From NCBI GenBank assembly GCA_007125175.1, contig SLDS01000096.1, forward strand, positions 1-64,000: 64,000 nucleotides of DNA. The letters are read 5' to 3'. The notes under the pieces were generated by a model, which ran no database searches, had not been told where the DNA came from, and worked only from the letters and a program-made list of their open reading frames with translations. Origin of the DNA: Flavobacteriales bacterium (GTDB lineage: Bacteria > Bacteroidota > Bacteroidia > Flavobacteriales_D > Cryomorphaceae). This document shows positions 25,697 through 33,196 of the stretch, piece after piece. The translations under genes were made by a program, and so were the position numbers. Position 1 is the stretch's first letter. Every line of letters begins with the position of its first letter.

Positions 25697-26602
25697 CTAT
25701 TTCCAGGCCTGGATTTCTCGACCCAAGAGTTTCTCGAGGGCCTGAATATCATCTCGGTAATAGAGATCGAGCTTTGCCTTTTGCTCTGCGCTTAAGCTTT
25801 GCCCTTTCTTTAAGTTGCGCGACTTGGCCCCTTTGCGGATTCGCTCCCGTTTTTCTTTGCTGTAAAGCGCTCTGAAGAAGGGGCGCAGGCTTTTCTTTAC
25901 AAGGTTCTCCTGAGTGATCAGCTTTTGCAAAAGCGGGTAGCGCGGCTTGCCCGAAGGATTGAATTGTTTGGAAGTTTTCAGGTCGAGAAAGCTATCCACC
26001 CCGATGTATTCGAAGAGTTCCTGCATGGCTTGCAGAGGCTGCTCTTTGAACTCTTCGTATATCATCACCTTCACATTCGAAAAGGCTTTCATATATGCCT
26101 CCACTTGACTTGCATAGAGGCCAAGTGCCCTGTGCTGCCACATGAAGTCCCAGCCTTCGCGGCGGCGCTCTTCTTCCAGCTCCAGGGCTTCCTCAAAGCT
26201 GCCCCGCTCATGTAAGTCTTTCACAAAGTGCATGTAGGATGAAAAGCAGCGCTCGCTGGGATGGCGTAGGATGACAATGATTTTCACATCTTCGCCCAGT
26301 GTTTCTCGGATTTTGGGAATGCTCTCTTCATGGTGGTAGAGGTAGCCCGTGCCAATTTCGCCGAGCACCTTGCCTTCTATGCCACGATATAGAGCGTCAT
26401 AGCTATCCCGGTCGAGAATCAGGTTTTCCTTAGAGCGCTGGGCAGGATAAGCCAGGTGATTGTTCGCATACATATCCCTCAAGAAGTAGAAAGTCTCCTT
26501 CATGGGGATGGCTATCTGGGGATGCTGCCGCAGATAGTGGTAAATAGAGGTCGTGCCGGCCTTTGCGGTTCCTACAAACAGAAAACTGGGTGCTTGAGGC
26601 AT
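25697..26602 (-). CDS. Sulfotransferase, family 1 / heparan-sulfate type
   Basis: A 301-residue PAPS-dependent sulfotransferase of the NDST/heparan-sulfate-like type. The 5'-phosphosulfate loop is GTAKAGTTSIYHYL (11-24), followed by HPQIAIPMKETFYF, and the 3'-phosphate motif ILRHPSERCFSSYMHF has Arg113 and Ser121. C-terminal pattern LSAEQKAKLDLYYRDDIQ resembles the paralogues at 26610 and 29095. Cytoplasmic. It lies 7 bases after the sulfotransferase at 26610-27545 on the same strand, so the two are one unit. The acceptor is inferred to be a polysaccharide intermediate. Confidence 0.93.
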   Translation of the reverse strand: MPQAPSFLFVGTAKAGTTSIYHYLRQHPQIAIPMKETFYFLRDMYANNHLAYPAQRSKENLILDRDSYDALYRGIEGKVLGEIGTGYLYHHEESIPKIRETLGEDVKIIVILRHPSERCFSSYMHFVKDLHERGSFEEALELEEERRREGWDFMWQHRALGLYASQVEAYMKAFSNVKVMIYEEFKEQPLQAMQELFEYIGVDSFLDLKTSKQFNPSGKPRYPLLQKLITQENLVKKSLRPFFRALYSKEKRERIRKGAKSRNLKKGQSLSAEQKAKLDLYYRDDIQALEKLLGREIQAWK

Positions 26603-26609
26603 GGGGAGT

Positions 26610-27545
26610 TCACTTGGCCACCCAATGGCTCAAATCACGGTCGATGAGCCGGCTGAGCTTTTGGATGTCTTCGAGATAATACTGTTGCAAGGCGGCTTTT
26701 GTTTCGGGCTTCATGCTCTTCTTTTCGAGAAATCGCGCCATGACCTTGTCGCGTTTTTGCAGCAGATCATGTTTGAGGTTTTCCGGAAAGAGGTTCACAG
26801 CGGCCTTAAGCAAGCGGTTCTTGCGCAGTTGGTCTACAACAAACCGGTTTTTGGGTACCCCCGAAGGGTTGGCCTTCTTGGGGCGCTCCACTTCTATGGG
26901 AGCAATGCCCACAAAGCGAAAGAGGCGGTGTAGCAAGTCCTCATGATTCTTGAGCTCCTCCATAAAGCAAATCTCCACATGGTCAAAGTGCTTCAAGTAA
27001 GCTTCCACCTGTGCATGGTACTCCCCAAAGCCGAGATAATCGAAGCCCCAGCGAGCCTTACTGCGCTCAGCCATGCACTCGGGCTCGATGGCCTGCTCGA
27101 AGCTCAGATTCTCAAACCCATTCCTGATCAGGTAGTTGTAATGTGACCAGGCCCGAGCTACAGGGTTCCGCAGCATGATGATGATTTTCACCTCCCGAAG
27201 GCGATCGCCATAGTAGTGCTTCATCTGCTCGATCACCCTATCGTGCTGGTATAGATATGCCGTGGTGCCGTCAAAGCAGACTTGCTCGTCTTGAGCAGAC
27301 TCATAGAGCTGCAGGTACTCGTCTTCCTTGTACACTGCTTGCTCGCGCAATCCCGCATCGAGATGGGCTTCGGGCGGCTTCTGCCCGAAACAGAAAAACA
27401 TGGGCTCCTTTTTGGAATGCGGAAAAAAAACGTCCGGATGCAAAAGAAGCATCTGGTAGAGAGAGGTTGTTCCGCTTTTGGCAGCCCCAACAATGTGTAC
27501 ATCGGGCAGGCGCCGCCCCTGGTATGTGAAATGCTTTGCTTTCAA
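26610..27545 (-). CDS. Sulfotransferase, family 1 / heparan-sulfate type
   Basis: A 311-residue sulfotransferase closely built like its neighbour. 5'-phosphosulfate loop GAAKSGTTSLYQ (20-31); HPDVFFPHSKKEPMFF; 3'-phosphate motif MLRNPVARAWSHYNYL with Arg126 and Ser134; C-terminal LQQYYLEDIQKLSRLIDRDL. FDGTTAYLY (91-99) occupies the position of the catalytic/substrate segment in NDST-like enzymes. First gene of a two-gene minus-strand unit with the sulfotransferase at 25697. A -7 promoter element precedes it. Substrate regiospecificity cannot be read from sequence. Confidence 0.94.
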   Translation of the reverse strand: MKAKHFTYQGRRLPDVHIVGAAKSGTTSLYQMLLLHPDVFFPHSKKEPMFFCFGQKPPEAHLDAGLREQAVYKEDEYLQLYESAQDEQVCFDGTTAYLYQHDRVIEQMKHYYGDRLREVKIIIMLRNPVARAWSHYNYLIRNGFENLSFEQAIEPECMAERSKARWGFDYLGFGEYHAQVEAYLKHFDHVEICFMEELKNHEDLLHRLFRFVGIAPIEVERPKKANPSGVPKNRFVVDQLRKNRLLKAAVNLFPENLKHDLLQKRDKVMARFLEKKSMKPETKAALQQYYLEDIQKLSRLIDRDLSHWVAK

Positions 27546-27564
27546 GGCTTCATTGTACGAGTGG

Positions 27565-27572
27565 CAAAAGTA
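27565..27572 (-). promoter_or_regulatory. Possible -7 promoter element for the two-sulfotransferase unit
   Basis: Minus strand reads TACTTTTG, a perfect TAnnTTTG, 20 bases before the ATG at 27545. No TTG at the usual -33 distance; the implied leader is only about a dozen bases. Confidence 0.4.
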
Positions 27573-27661
27573 GAAATTACCGCCATCACTCCACCATTCA
27601 CCATGGCGGCATCTTAGAGGTAACCTATCGCGATTTTTTGCGTTAGAGTTTCAAAGCCTTT

Positions 27662-27711
27662 TTCATAAGCATTTAGTATCTTAGCTCTCTTTTTTAGAGC
27701 TGGCTTATGAA
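27662..27711 (+). promoter_or_regulatory. Nested inverted repeats in the wzy leader
   Basis: Outer arms TTCATAAGC (27662-27670) and GCTTATGAA (27703-27711) are perfect 9-mers and can extend by GCC/GGC with a 3-base bulge. Inside them AGCTCT (27683-27688) pairs with AGAGCT (27696-27701). The structure ends 14 bases before the wzy ATG and has no downstream T-run, so it looks like a leader RNA structure or operator rather than a terminator. Confidence 0.45.
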
Positions 27712-27725
27712 GGCCTTTTCTCCGC

Positions 27726-29048
27726 ATGCGCACACTGAGTCCACCCCTTAAGTCTTCTGCTGCCGATCACTTCATCAACAAGGGAACGCTGATCAGCATT
27801 TTCCTTTTTTTCAACTTGATGATATCGTATCGGGTGCTGCTCATCAGCCCGATTCCAGAGGTAGAGATGATCGCTGAACTCATTTATGAGTTCGTGCTCA
27901 TTTTCTATGTCATTTACAGGGTCATATCGCGCATCATCAGCCGAAATAGTCGGGTAAACCCCATAGAAATCTACTTGGGGATTTTGTTTTTACTCCCCTT
28001 GCAAGCCGCCTTCGCAGCCTGGAATGAGTTTGGGCAGCCCATCATCTACGGCATTGGTACTTACAGAGATTGGTACTTACTCTACTCGGCCTTGGTGGTC
28101 TATAACATGATTCGGTCGGGTATGGTGAGCCTCGAGTTGGTCGAACGCATGTTTCTGCTCACGGCATGGGTGAGCATTAGTATTTTCTATTTTATGTCCC
28201 TCTTCACCAATCCGGCCAATCACACCGAGGGGTCGCTTGCGGGGCGCAATACAGCCAAGGGAGGCGATGCCTACTACCGATTCAATATGACCTTCGTCTT
28301 CTTCGGAAGCATCTACTACTTTGTGAAGGCATTCTACAAGAATAAGGTGATCTATATCGCCTATGGCCTGCTCTTTCTCATTTATGTGGTCTTTTTCCGT
28401 TTCGATCGCACCTCTATTGCTGTACTTATAGGCGCGATTGCGGCTTTTTACATCACGGCCATTACCCCGCGTAGGCAGCTTACATGGCTTTTCTTTTCCA
28501 TAGCCCCGATCATTACAGTCATCCTGGTGGTATCCATTACGGCCCCGGAGATTTTCACGAGATATTATCTCATGTTTGCCGATGCATTTGCCACCCTCTT
28601 TGGTTCTTATACACCCAAGCAGGAGGAGTCTGTTCGCGTTGATGAGGTCAGGATTGCTTTTGAAGGTATCCGAAAGCACCCCATCATCGGCAATGGAAAG
28701 GTGAGCGGTAAGTGGGTAGAGGGAGGATACAATTATTTCCTCGGCTTCTTCTACGTGTCGGATGTGGGCATCTTTGGGCAGGTATATCTCTACGGCTTCC
28801 TGGGGGCCTTCATACTTTACTATCAGTTTGTGCTGCTTTACTACTACGCTTTTAAGATCAAGCACATCAAGAGAAACACCTTTCTCGTTACACTGAAGTT
28901 TTTCGCCTTGGCCCTGGCCCTGGATTCCATCACGCAAGGCTACTTGACCAATTATGCAGCCCAGTCCATCATGGCCATGGTCTTGGTCTATGCATTCTAT
29001 GAGCGCGATCGTGTAATCAATGCTAAGATCAAAGCCGGGGAAATGTGA
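27726..29048 (+). CDS. Wzy-type O-antigen/capsule polymerase-like membrane protein
   Basis: A 440-residue polytopic protein with about ten to twelve hydrophobic helices and one large loop (about 285-340), the usual layout of Wzy polymerases and O-antigen ligases. Within the loop, FEGIRKHPIIGNGKVSG matches the HPxxGxG pattern of the Wzy_C-type family, and RFDRTSIAVLIGA in a helix resembles the conserved RT/S motif. It should polymerise lipid-linked repeat units at the outer face of the inner membrane. First gene of a plus-strand operon with two sulfotransferases and a WecG-type glycosyltransferase. A ligase role cannot be excluded. Confidence 0.85.
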   Translation: MRTLSPPLKSSAADHFINKGTLISIFLFFNLMISYRVLLISPIPEVEMIAELIYEFVLIFYVIYRVISRIISRNSRVNPIEIYLGILFLLPLQAAFAAWNEFGQPIIYGIGTYRDWYLLYSALVVYNMIRSGMVSLELVERMFLLTAWVSISIFYFMSLFTNPANHTEGSLAGRNTAKGGDAYYRFNMTFVFFGSIYYFVKAFYKNKVIYIAYGLLFLIYVVFFRFDRTSIAVLIGAIAAFYITAITPRRQLTWLFFSIAPIITVILVVSITAPEIFTRYYLMFADAFATLFGSYTPKQEESVRVDEVRIAFEGIRKHPIIGNGKVSGKWVEGGYNYFLGFFYVSDVGIFGQVYLYGFLGAFILYYQFVLLYYYAFKIKHIKRNTFLVTLKFFALALALDSITQGYLTNYAAQSIMAMVLVYAFYERDRVINAKIKAGEM

Positions 29049-29094
29049 ATCCCGGCCGTCAGAAGCCCAATGCTGCATTCAAGAAAGTCTCTAC

Positions 29095-30081
29095 ATGAGT
29101 GAAAACGACCGAAAGAAGGCCCCCAATTTTTTTGTAATTGGCGTGGTAAAAGGAGGAACCACCTCCTTGTATCACTATTTGGAGCAACATCCAGACATCT
29201 ATCTGCCACCCATTAAGGAGACCAACCATTTTGCGGCAGCCGATATTGATCATGCCCATTTTCTTCCCACCTATGCCAGGGATGTTGATATCGATCTCGA
29301 TGCCTACATCCGTTCTGGCATGAAGAGGCAAGTGCACATCGCCCACGTAGATGATCCTGCGCATTACGCAGCCTTGTTCACCAGGGTGAAGGGAGAGAAA
29401 GCAGTGGGCGAGATCAGCAATTCATACATGATCTGCCCATCTGCGGCCGGAGCCATCCACGCCTATGCCCCCGATGCCAAGATCATCGTGGTGCTGCGCA
29501 ATCCGGTGAGGAGGGCGTGGTCCCAATATCTCATGAACCTTCGTGAGGCCAAAAGCGATGACATCGCCTTCAAGGATGAACTGCTTCGGGATCACCATGC
29601 AGAGAGAAAAGGCTGGGGAGTGAATCACCAATACCTTCAGCTGGGCTGCTATGCCGATCAGCTCAAGGCCTACATCGATCTTTTCGGCAAGCAGAATGTA
29701 CTCCCGATATTTTTTGAGCCCTACCGCTCCGACCCGCAAAAGGTGATGCGGGAGATCTGTACATTTCTCGGAGTAGACTCTGATTTTGCCTTCGACTTTT
29801 CGGTCGAGAGCAATAAGGCCAGCATGCCCCGCAATAAGACTCTGAACAAGCTCCTGGTATCGAGTGGCCTGCTAAACGGGGTGAAAAACCTGACGCCCAA
29901 GCCCATTCGAAAGCATTTTGCCAAAGTGCTTTACAGCGAAAATAAGATTCCCAAGCTCAGCGCAGCCGATAGAGAATGGTTGCAAGAGTGGTACCGAGCC
30001 GAGGTGAAGAAATTGGCTGATCTGCTCGGCGACGAGGTTTACACCCATTGGCCCGAATTTAAAACGACTATCCCCGCATGA
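29095..30081 (+). CDS. Sulfotransferase, family 1 / heparan-sulfate type
   Basis: A 328-residue sulfotransferase. 5'-phosphosulfate loop GVVKGGTTSLYHYL (16-29), HPDIYLPPIKETNHF, GEISNSYM (105-112), 3'-phosphate motif VLRNPVRRAWSQYLM with Arg135 and Ser143, and C-terminal LSAADREWLQEWYRAEVKKL. It belongs with the proteins at 25697 and 26610. The ATG at 29095 was chosen over the frame start at 29020, which overlaps the end of the polymerase gene and lacks similarity. Second gene of the wzy operon; its stop overlaps the next sulfotransferase start (ATGA). Confidence 0.94.
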   Translation: MSENDRKKAPNFFVIGVVKGGTTSLYHYLEQHPDIYLPPIKETNHFAAADIDHAHFLPTYARDVDIDLDAYIRSGMKRQVHIAHVDDPAHYAALFTRVKGEKAVGEISNSYMICPSAAGAIHAYAPDAKIIVVLRNPVRRAWSQYLMNLREAKSDDIAFKDELLRDHHAERKGWGVNHQYLQLGCYADQLKAYIDLFGKQNVLPIFFEPYRSDPQKVMREICTFLGVDSDFAFDFSVESNKASMPRNKTLNKLLVSSGLLNGVKNLTPKPIRKHFAKVLYSENKIPKLSAADREWLQEWYRAEVKKLADLLGDEVYTHWPEFKTTIPA

Positions 30082-31121
30082 AAGCTTCAGAAACCAAAGC
30101 GGACTGGCCGACCTTTTTCATCGTTGGAAATTCCCGGAGCGGCACCACCATGATGATGCGCATCGCAAACAACCACAGCGAGGTGCATTCGATCAATGAG
30201 CCACATTTTTTCGAGAAGCTCTGGTCGCCCGATGATGGCGAGAAGAGCATTTCCCGAAAGGAAGCTTTCCAGCTCTATGCCAAGCTATTCACGGGGCAAA
30301 GGGCGGGATTTTTCGAGCCTGTTGAGAAGCACGTAGAGAGCTACAGATCCGAGACCGAGAGCATACTCGGCAGCTATGATCAGCCCCTCTCAAGACTAGG
30401 CGTTTACAGGCACTTCATTCATTATGAAGCCCGGAAGAATGGCAAGAGCATCCCCTGCGAGAAAACACCGCAAAACGTTTTTTACATCAGTGAGATTCTT
30501 GAGCATTTTCCCAATGCGCGTATCATCAATATGGTGCGTGATCCGAGAGGGGTAATGCTTTCGCAAAAAAGGAAGTGGAAGCGCAAGTTTCTCGGCGCAG
30601 ATTTCATCACAAGACGCGAGATGTGGAGACTCCGCATCAATTATCACCCCATCACCATCAGCAAATTGTGGAATGCCGCCATAGGTGCTGTGCAAGCTTT
30701 TGAAGGTGAGGCAAGATTGATGAATGTGCGCTTTGAAGATTTGCTGGCTGAGCCGGAGGAAACAGTCAAGGCAATTTGCAATTTTCTGGGCATTGCTTAT
30801 GAAGCAGAGATGCTTCTCGTGCCACATGCGGGCTCCTCCAGTGAGGCCGACCGAAAGGACAGCCTCGGGATCAAGAAAACAAGGGCGAAGGGCTGGCTTG
30901 ACAAAGGTCTTAGCCACACGGAAATAGGAATTTGTCAGCGCACATGCAAGAAGTACATGGACCAGTACGGTTATGAGGCAATCGATGTTAAGAGCCGGGT
31001 CTTGGCGAATGCATGGCATCACTTGAATTTTCCATTCAAGATAGCCTTGGCGCTGATTGTAAATGTAAAACGCATGCGCAGCATTGGAGACACCCTCAAG
31101 AGGCGTCTCAGCCCGAAGTAA
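30078..31121 (+). CDS. Sulfotransferase, family 3 type
   Basis: A 347-residue sulfotransferase of a different type from its neighbours. 5'-phosphosulfate loop IVGNSRSGTTMMMRI (15-29), the segment PCEKTPQN (126-133) typical of sulfotransfer_3 proteins, and a 3'-phosphate motif NMVRDPRGVMLSQKRKWK with Arg154 and Ser162. NVRFEDLLAEPEETVKAICNFLGI is the usual family C-terminal helix-turn. Cytoplasmic. Translationally coupled to the preceding sulfotransferase through a 4-base overlap. Acceptor unknown. Confidence 0.93.
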   Translation: MKASETKADWPTFFIVGNSRSGTTMMMRIANNHSEVHSINEPHFFEKLWSPDDGEKSISRKEAFQLYAKLFTGQRAGFFEPVEKHVESYRSETESILGSYDQPLSRLGVYRHFIHYEARKNGKSIPCEKTPQNVFYISEILEHFPNARIINMVRDPRGVMLSQKRKWKRKFLGADFITRREMWRLRINYHPITISKLWNAAIGAVQAFEGEARLMNVRFEDLLAEPEETVKAICNFLGIAYEAEMLLVPHAGSSSEADRKDSLGIKKTRAKGWLDKGLSHTEIGICQRTCKKYMDQYGYEAIDVKSRVLANAWHHLNFPFKIALALIVNVKRMRSIGDTLKRRLSPK

Positions 31122-31134
31122 AAAAGCAAAAGAG

Positions 31135-31923
31135 ATGCAAAGGCGAGTACATTTGTTCGAATTTGATTTTCAATCGGCACCCTCAGTGCGCGAAGTCGCG
31201 GAGGATGTGATAAGTCGGGAGGCTCCGGAAGAGGGCAGAATACCCCTGATGGTGACCCCAAATGTGGATCAGGTGGTAAAGCTCAATCGGGCCGAAAACA
31301 AGGCCTTGAAAAAACGCCTGCTCAAGGCCCAGTGGATACTACCCGATGGGCAGCCCATAGTGGCCATGAGCAAGATCAAATTTGGCCGGAATGGCCTGGA
31401 AACCCGCCTTACCGGTAGCGACTTTTTCCCGGTAATCTGGGAGCTGCTCAAGCAAAGACCGGAAGTACCCGTCCTCTTTGTCTTGCCCAATGAAGAGCTC
31501 GGTGAGCGCTTCACTGCAGAGCGGCCAAATACAGCATATTATGCACCACCTTTCTTCGACCTCAAGGATGAGGAGGCCTTTGTCGAAGTGATGGATCAGG
31601 TGAAAGCAGCTCAGGAGGAGCTGGGTGCGGCCTATGTATTCATCGGTTTGGGGATGCCCAAGCAAGAGCACATTGCAATCGCTCTCTTCGATTATCTGAG
31701 CAGTCTTTCGCAGCCCCTGCCCAAGACATTTCTTCTGGGAGCTTCTTTTGAGTTTTACTGGGGAGTGAAGAAGCGGGCACCCAAGATCTACCAAAAGCTG
31801 GGTATCGAATTTGTGCACCGCATCATCACAGAGCCCCGGCGTATGGCCAAGCGTTATCTAGTAGATGATTTGGCAATCATTCCTATCGGTTTCAGAGAGC
31901 TCTTCAAGAAAGCGCAATCCTGA
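31135..31923 (+). CDS. WecG/TagA/CpsF family glycosyltransferase
   Basis: A 262-residue GT26 glycosyltransferase, usually adding the second sugar (often N-acetylmannosaminyl or a uronic residue) to an undecaprenyl-linked first sugar on the cytoplasmic membrane face. Motifs: VTPNVDQVVKLNR, the Asp-containing WILPDGQPIVAMSK, FIGLGMPKQEHI, and the C-terminal GASFEFYWGVKKRAPK followed by RIITEPRR. The ATG at 31135 lies 13 bases after the sulfotransferase stop; a longer TTG frame from 31084 overlaps that gene. Last gene of the wzy operon. Donor and acceptor sugars cannot be assigned from sequence. Confidence 0.9.
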   Translation: MQRRVHLFEFDFQSAPSVREVAEDVISREAPEEGRIPLMVTPNVDQVVKLNRAENKALKKRLLKAQWILPDGQPIVAMSKIKFGRNGLETRLTGSDFFPVIWELLKQRPEVPVLFVLPNEELGERFTAERPNTAYYAPPFFDLKDEEAFVEVMDQVKAAQEELGAAYVFIGLGMPKQEHIAIALFDYLSSLSQPLPKTFLLGASFEFYWGVKKRAPKIYQKLGIEFVHRIITEPRRMAKRYLVDDLAIIPIGFRELFKKAQS

Positions 31924-31939
31924 GGCCTGCTGTGGTCTC

Positions 31940-31984
31940 CATTTTTGCGGAAGCACAAGCTGTGTAGCCTTATCGGCAAAAATG
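31940..31984. repeat. Inverted repeat between convergent units
   Basis: CATTTTTGC (31940-31948) and GCAAAAATG (31976-31984) are perfect 9-bp arms around a 27-base loop that contains a smaller CACA/TGTG hairpin. T-rich and A-rich arms are placed the wrong way round for a classic bidirectional terminator, so its role is unclear. Confidence 0.35.
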
Positions 31985-31995
31985 TGAAGTAAAAT

Positions 31996-33192
31996 TCAGT
32001 GCTTCGAGGTGCTCAGCCCTTCCAGCAAGCTATCATGCTCGGCGAGCAATGCCTTCCAGGTGTATCGGCGTACGAGTCGGCGAGAGGCAGCTTGCATTTC
32101 CTCCCATAGCTTTGGCTCCTCAAGCAGACGCGAAATATGCTCCGCTTGCTCTTCCGGGTCGAGGCTGGAGAAGAGATGCTCTCCCGAGGCTACCTCCAAT
32201 CCTTCTGTACCTATGGGGGTGGTCACCACGGGTATGCCGCGGTACATGGCATGGAGCAGCTTCACTTTGATACCGCTACCGAAGCGCAAGGGAATCACAA
32301 AAACGCGGGCCTTGCGGTGATAGGGTTCAAGATCTTTTACGAAGCCCTTGAGCATGATACGGGAGTCTTCATCCGCTACTTTTTGCAGGCGGGGATCGGG
32401 ATTCTTTCCAAGTATGTAGAAGCGGATATTCGATTGCTTTTCGAGCAAACGTGGCCACACTTCATCGAAAAACCAGAGCAAACCATCTACATTGGCTTCC
32501 CAGGTAAGGGTGCCAACAAATAGGAGGCTTTTCTCCGTTTCATCAAAGCGTATGGAGGCCAAATCCAGCATTTCGTCTTCGCCGAGGTGGTAAGTGAGCT
32601 GGCATTTTTGCCGGTCTACTCCCACCTTGACCAGCTCTTCGATGTCATTGGGCGCTGCGAGCACTGCATCCGCCTTATCGGCGTAGATCCGCTCAGCCCG
32701 CGCTATGCGCTTCGCCTCGAGCGTGAGCGCCAGTTTTTTGAATGGGGAATTCTCAATTTCACCAAGGCGCTTCCACATCACATACTCGGCATTGTGCTCG
32801 TGAAGCACCACCTTGGCCTTACTCCTCTCGGGGATGTATTGACCCATCTCGTAGTGATCTACGAAAATGATGTCCGAATCTGAAGCCCATTGTTTTACCC
32901 GATCTGCAATCTCTGGTGAGGCATTTCGGTACACATTCAGGGATGGGGCGCTGATGTAGCTCTTCAGCAGGTTGAGTGCGCTGCGCTCCCGGCCTAGTGG
33001 GTGGCCAAAGACCTCCACGCCTTTCACTTTTCGACGGAAGGCTTCGAGGTTTTGAGCATCTTCATTTTTGAGCCCACATACGATGCGCAGCTCATATTTT
33101 TGCGCCCAATGCTCCACCAACCTCCACGATTTGATAACGCCACCGCTTACGGGTGGATAGGGAAGCTGGGTGGTGAGGAAGAGTATCTTCAT
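31996..33192 (-). CDS. Glycosyltransferase, GT4-like
   Basis: A 398-residue GT-B glycosyltransferase. The N-terminal domain opens with MKILFLTTQLPYPPVSGG and has VLHEHNAEYVMWKR; the C-terminal domain has LLFVGTLTWEANVDGLLWF, FYILGKNPDP and FGSGIKVKLLHAMYRGIPVV. In most GT4 proteins the last motif contains Glu where this one has His (LLHAM rather than LLEAM), so donor-phosphate contact may differ. ATG 33192 gives the standard N-terminus, 4 bases after the wzc-like stop. Last gene of the wza-wzc-GT unit. Confidence 0.88.
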   Translation of the reverse strand: MKILFLTTQLPYPPVSGGVIKSWRLVEHWAQKYELRIVCGLKNEDAQNLEAFRRKVKGVEVFGHPLGRERSALNLLKSYISAPSLNVYRNASPEIADRVKQWASDSDIIFVDHYEMGQYIPERSKAKVVLHEHNAEYVMWKRLGEIENSPFKKLALTLEAKRIARAERIYADKADAVLAAPNDIEELVKVGVDRQKCQLTYHLGEDEMLDLASIRFDETEKSLLFVGTLTWEANVDGLLWFFDEVWPRLLEKQSNIRFYILGKNPDPRLQKVADEDSRIMLKGFVKDLEPYHRKARVFVIPLRFGSGIKVKLLHAMYRGIPVVTTPIGTEGLEVASGEHLFSSLDPEEQAEHISRLLEEPKLWEEMQAASRRLVRRYTWKALLAEHDSLLEGLSTSKH

Positions 33193-33196
33193 CGTA

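Noticed and set aside
27573-27725. JUMPstart/ops-type element before wzy
   Set aside because: No match to the known element was seen; only the nested inverted repeats can be supported.
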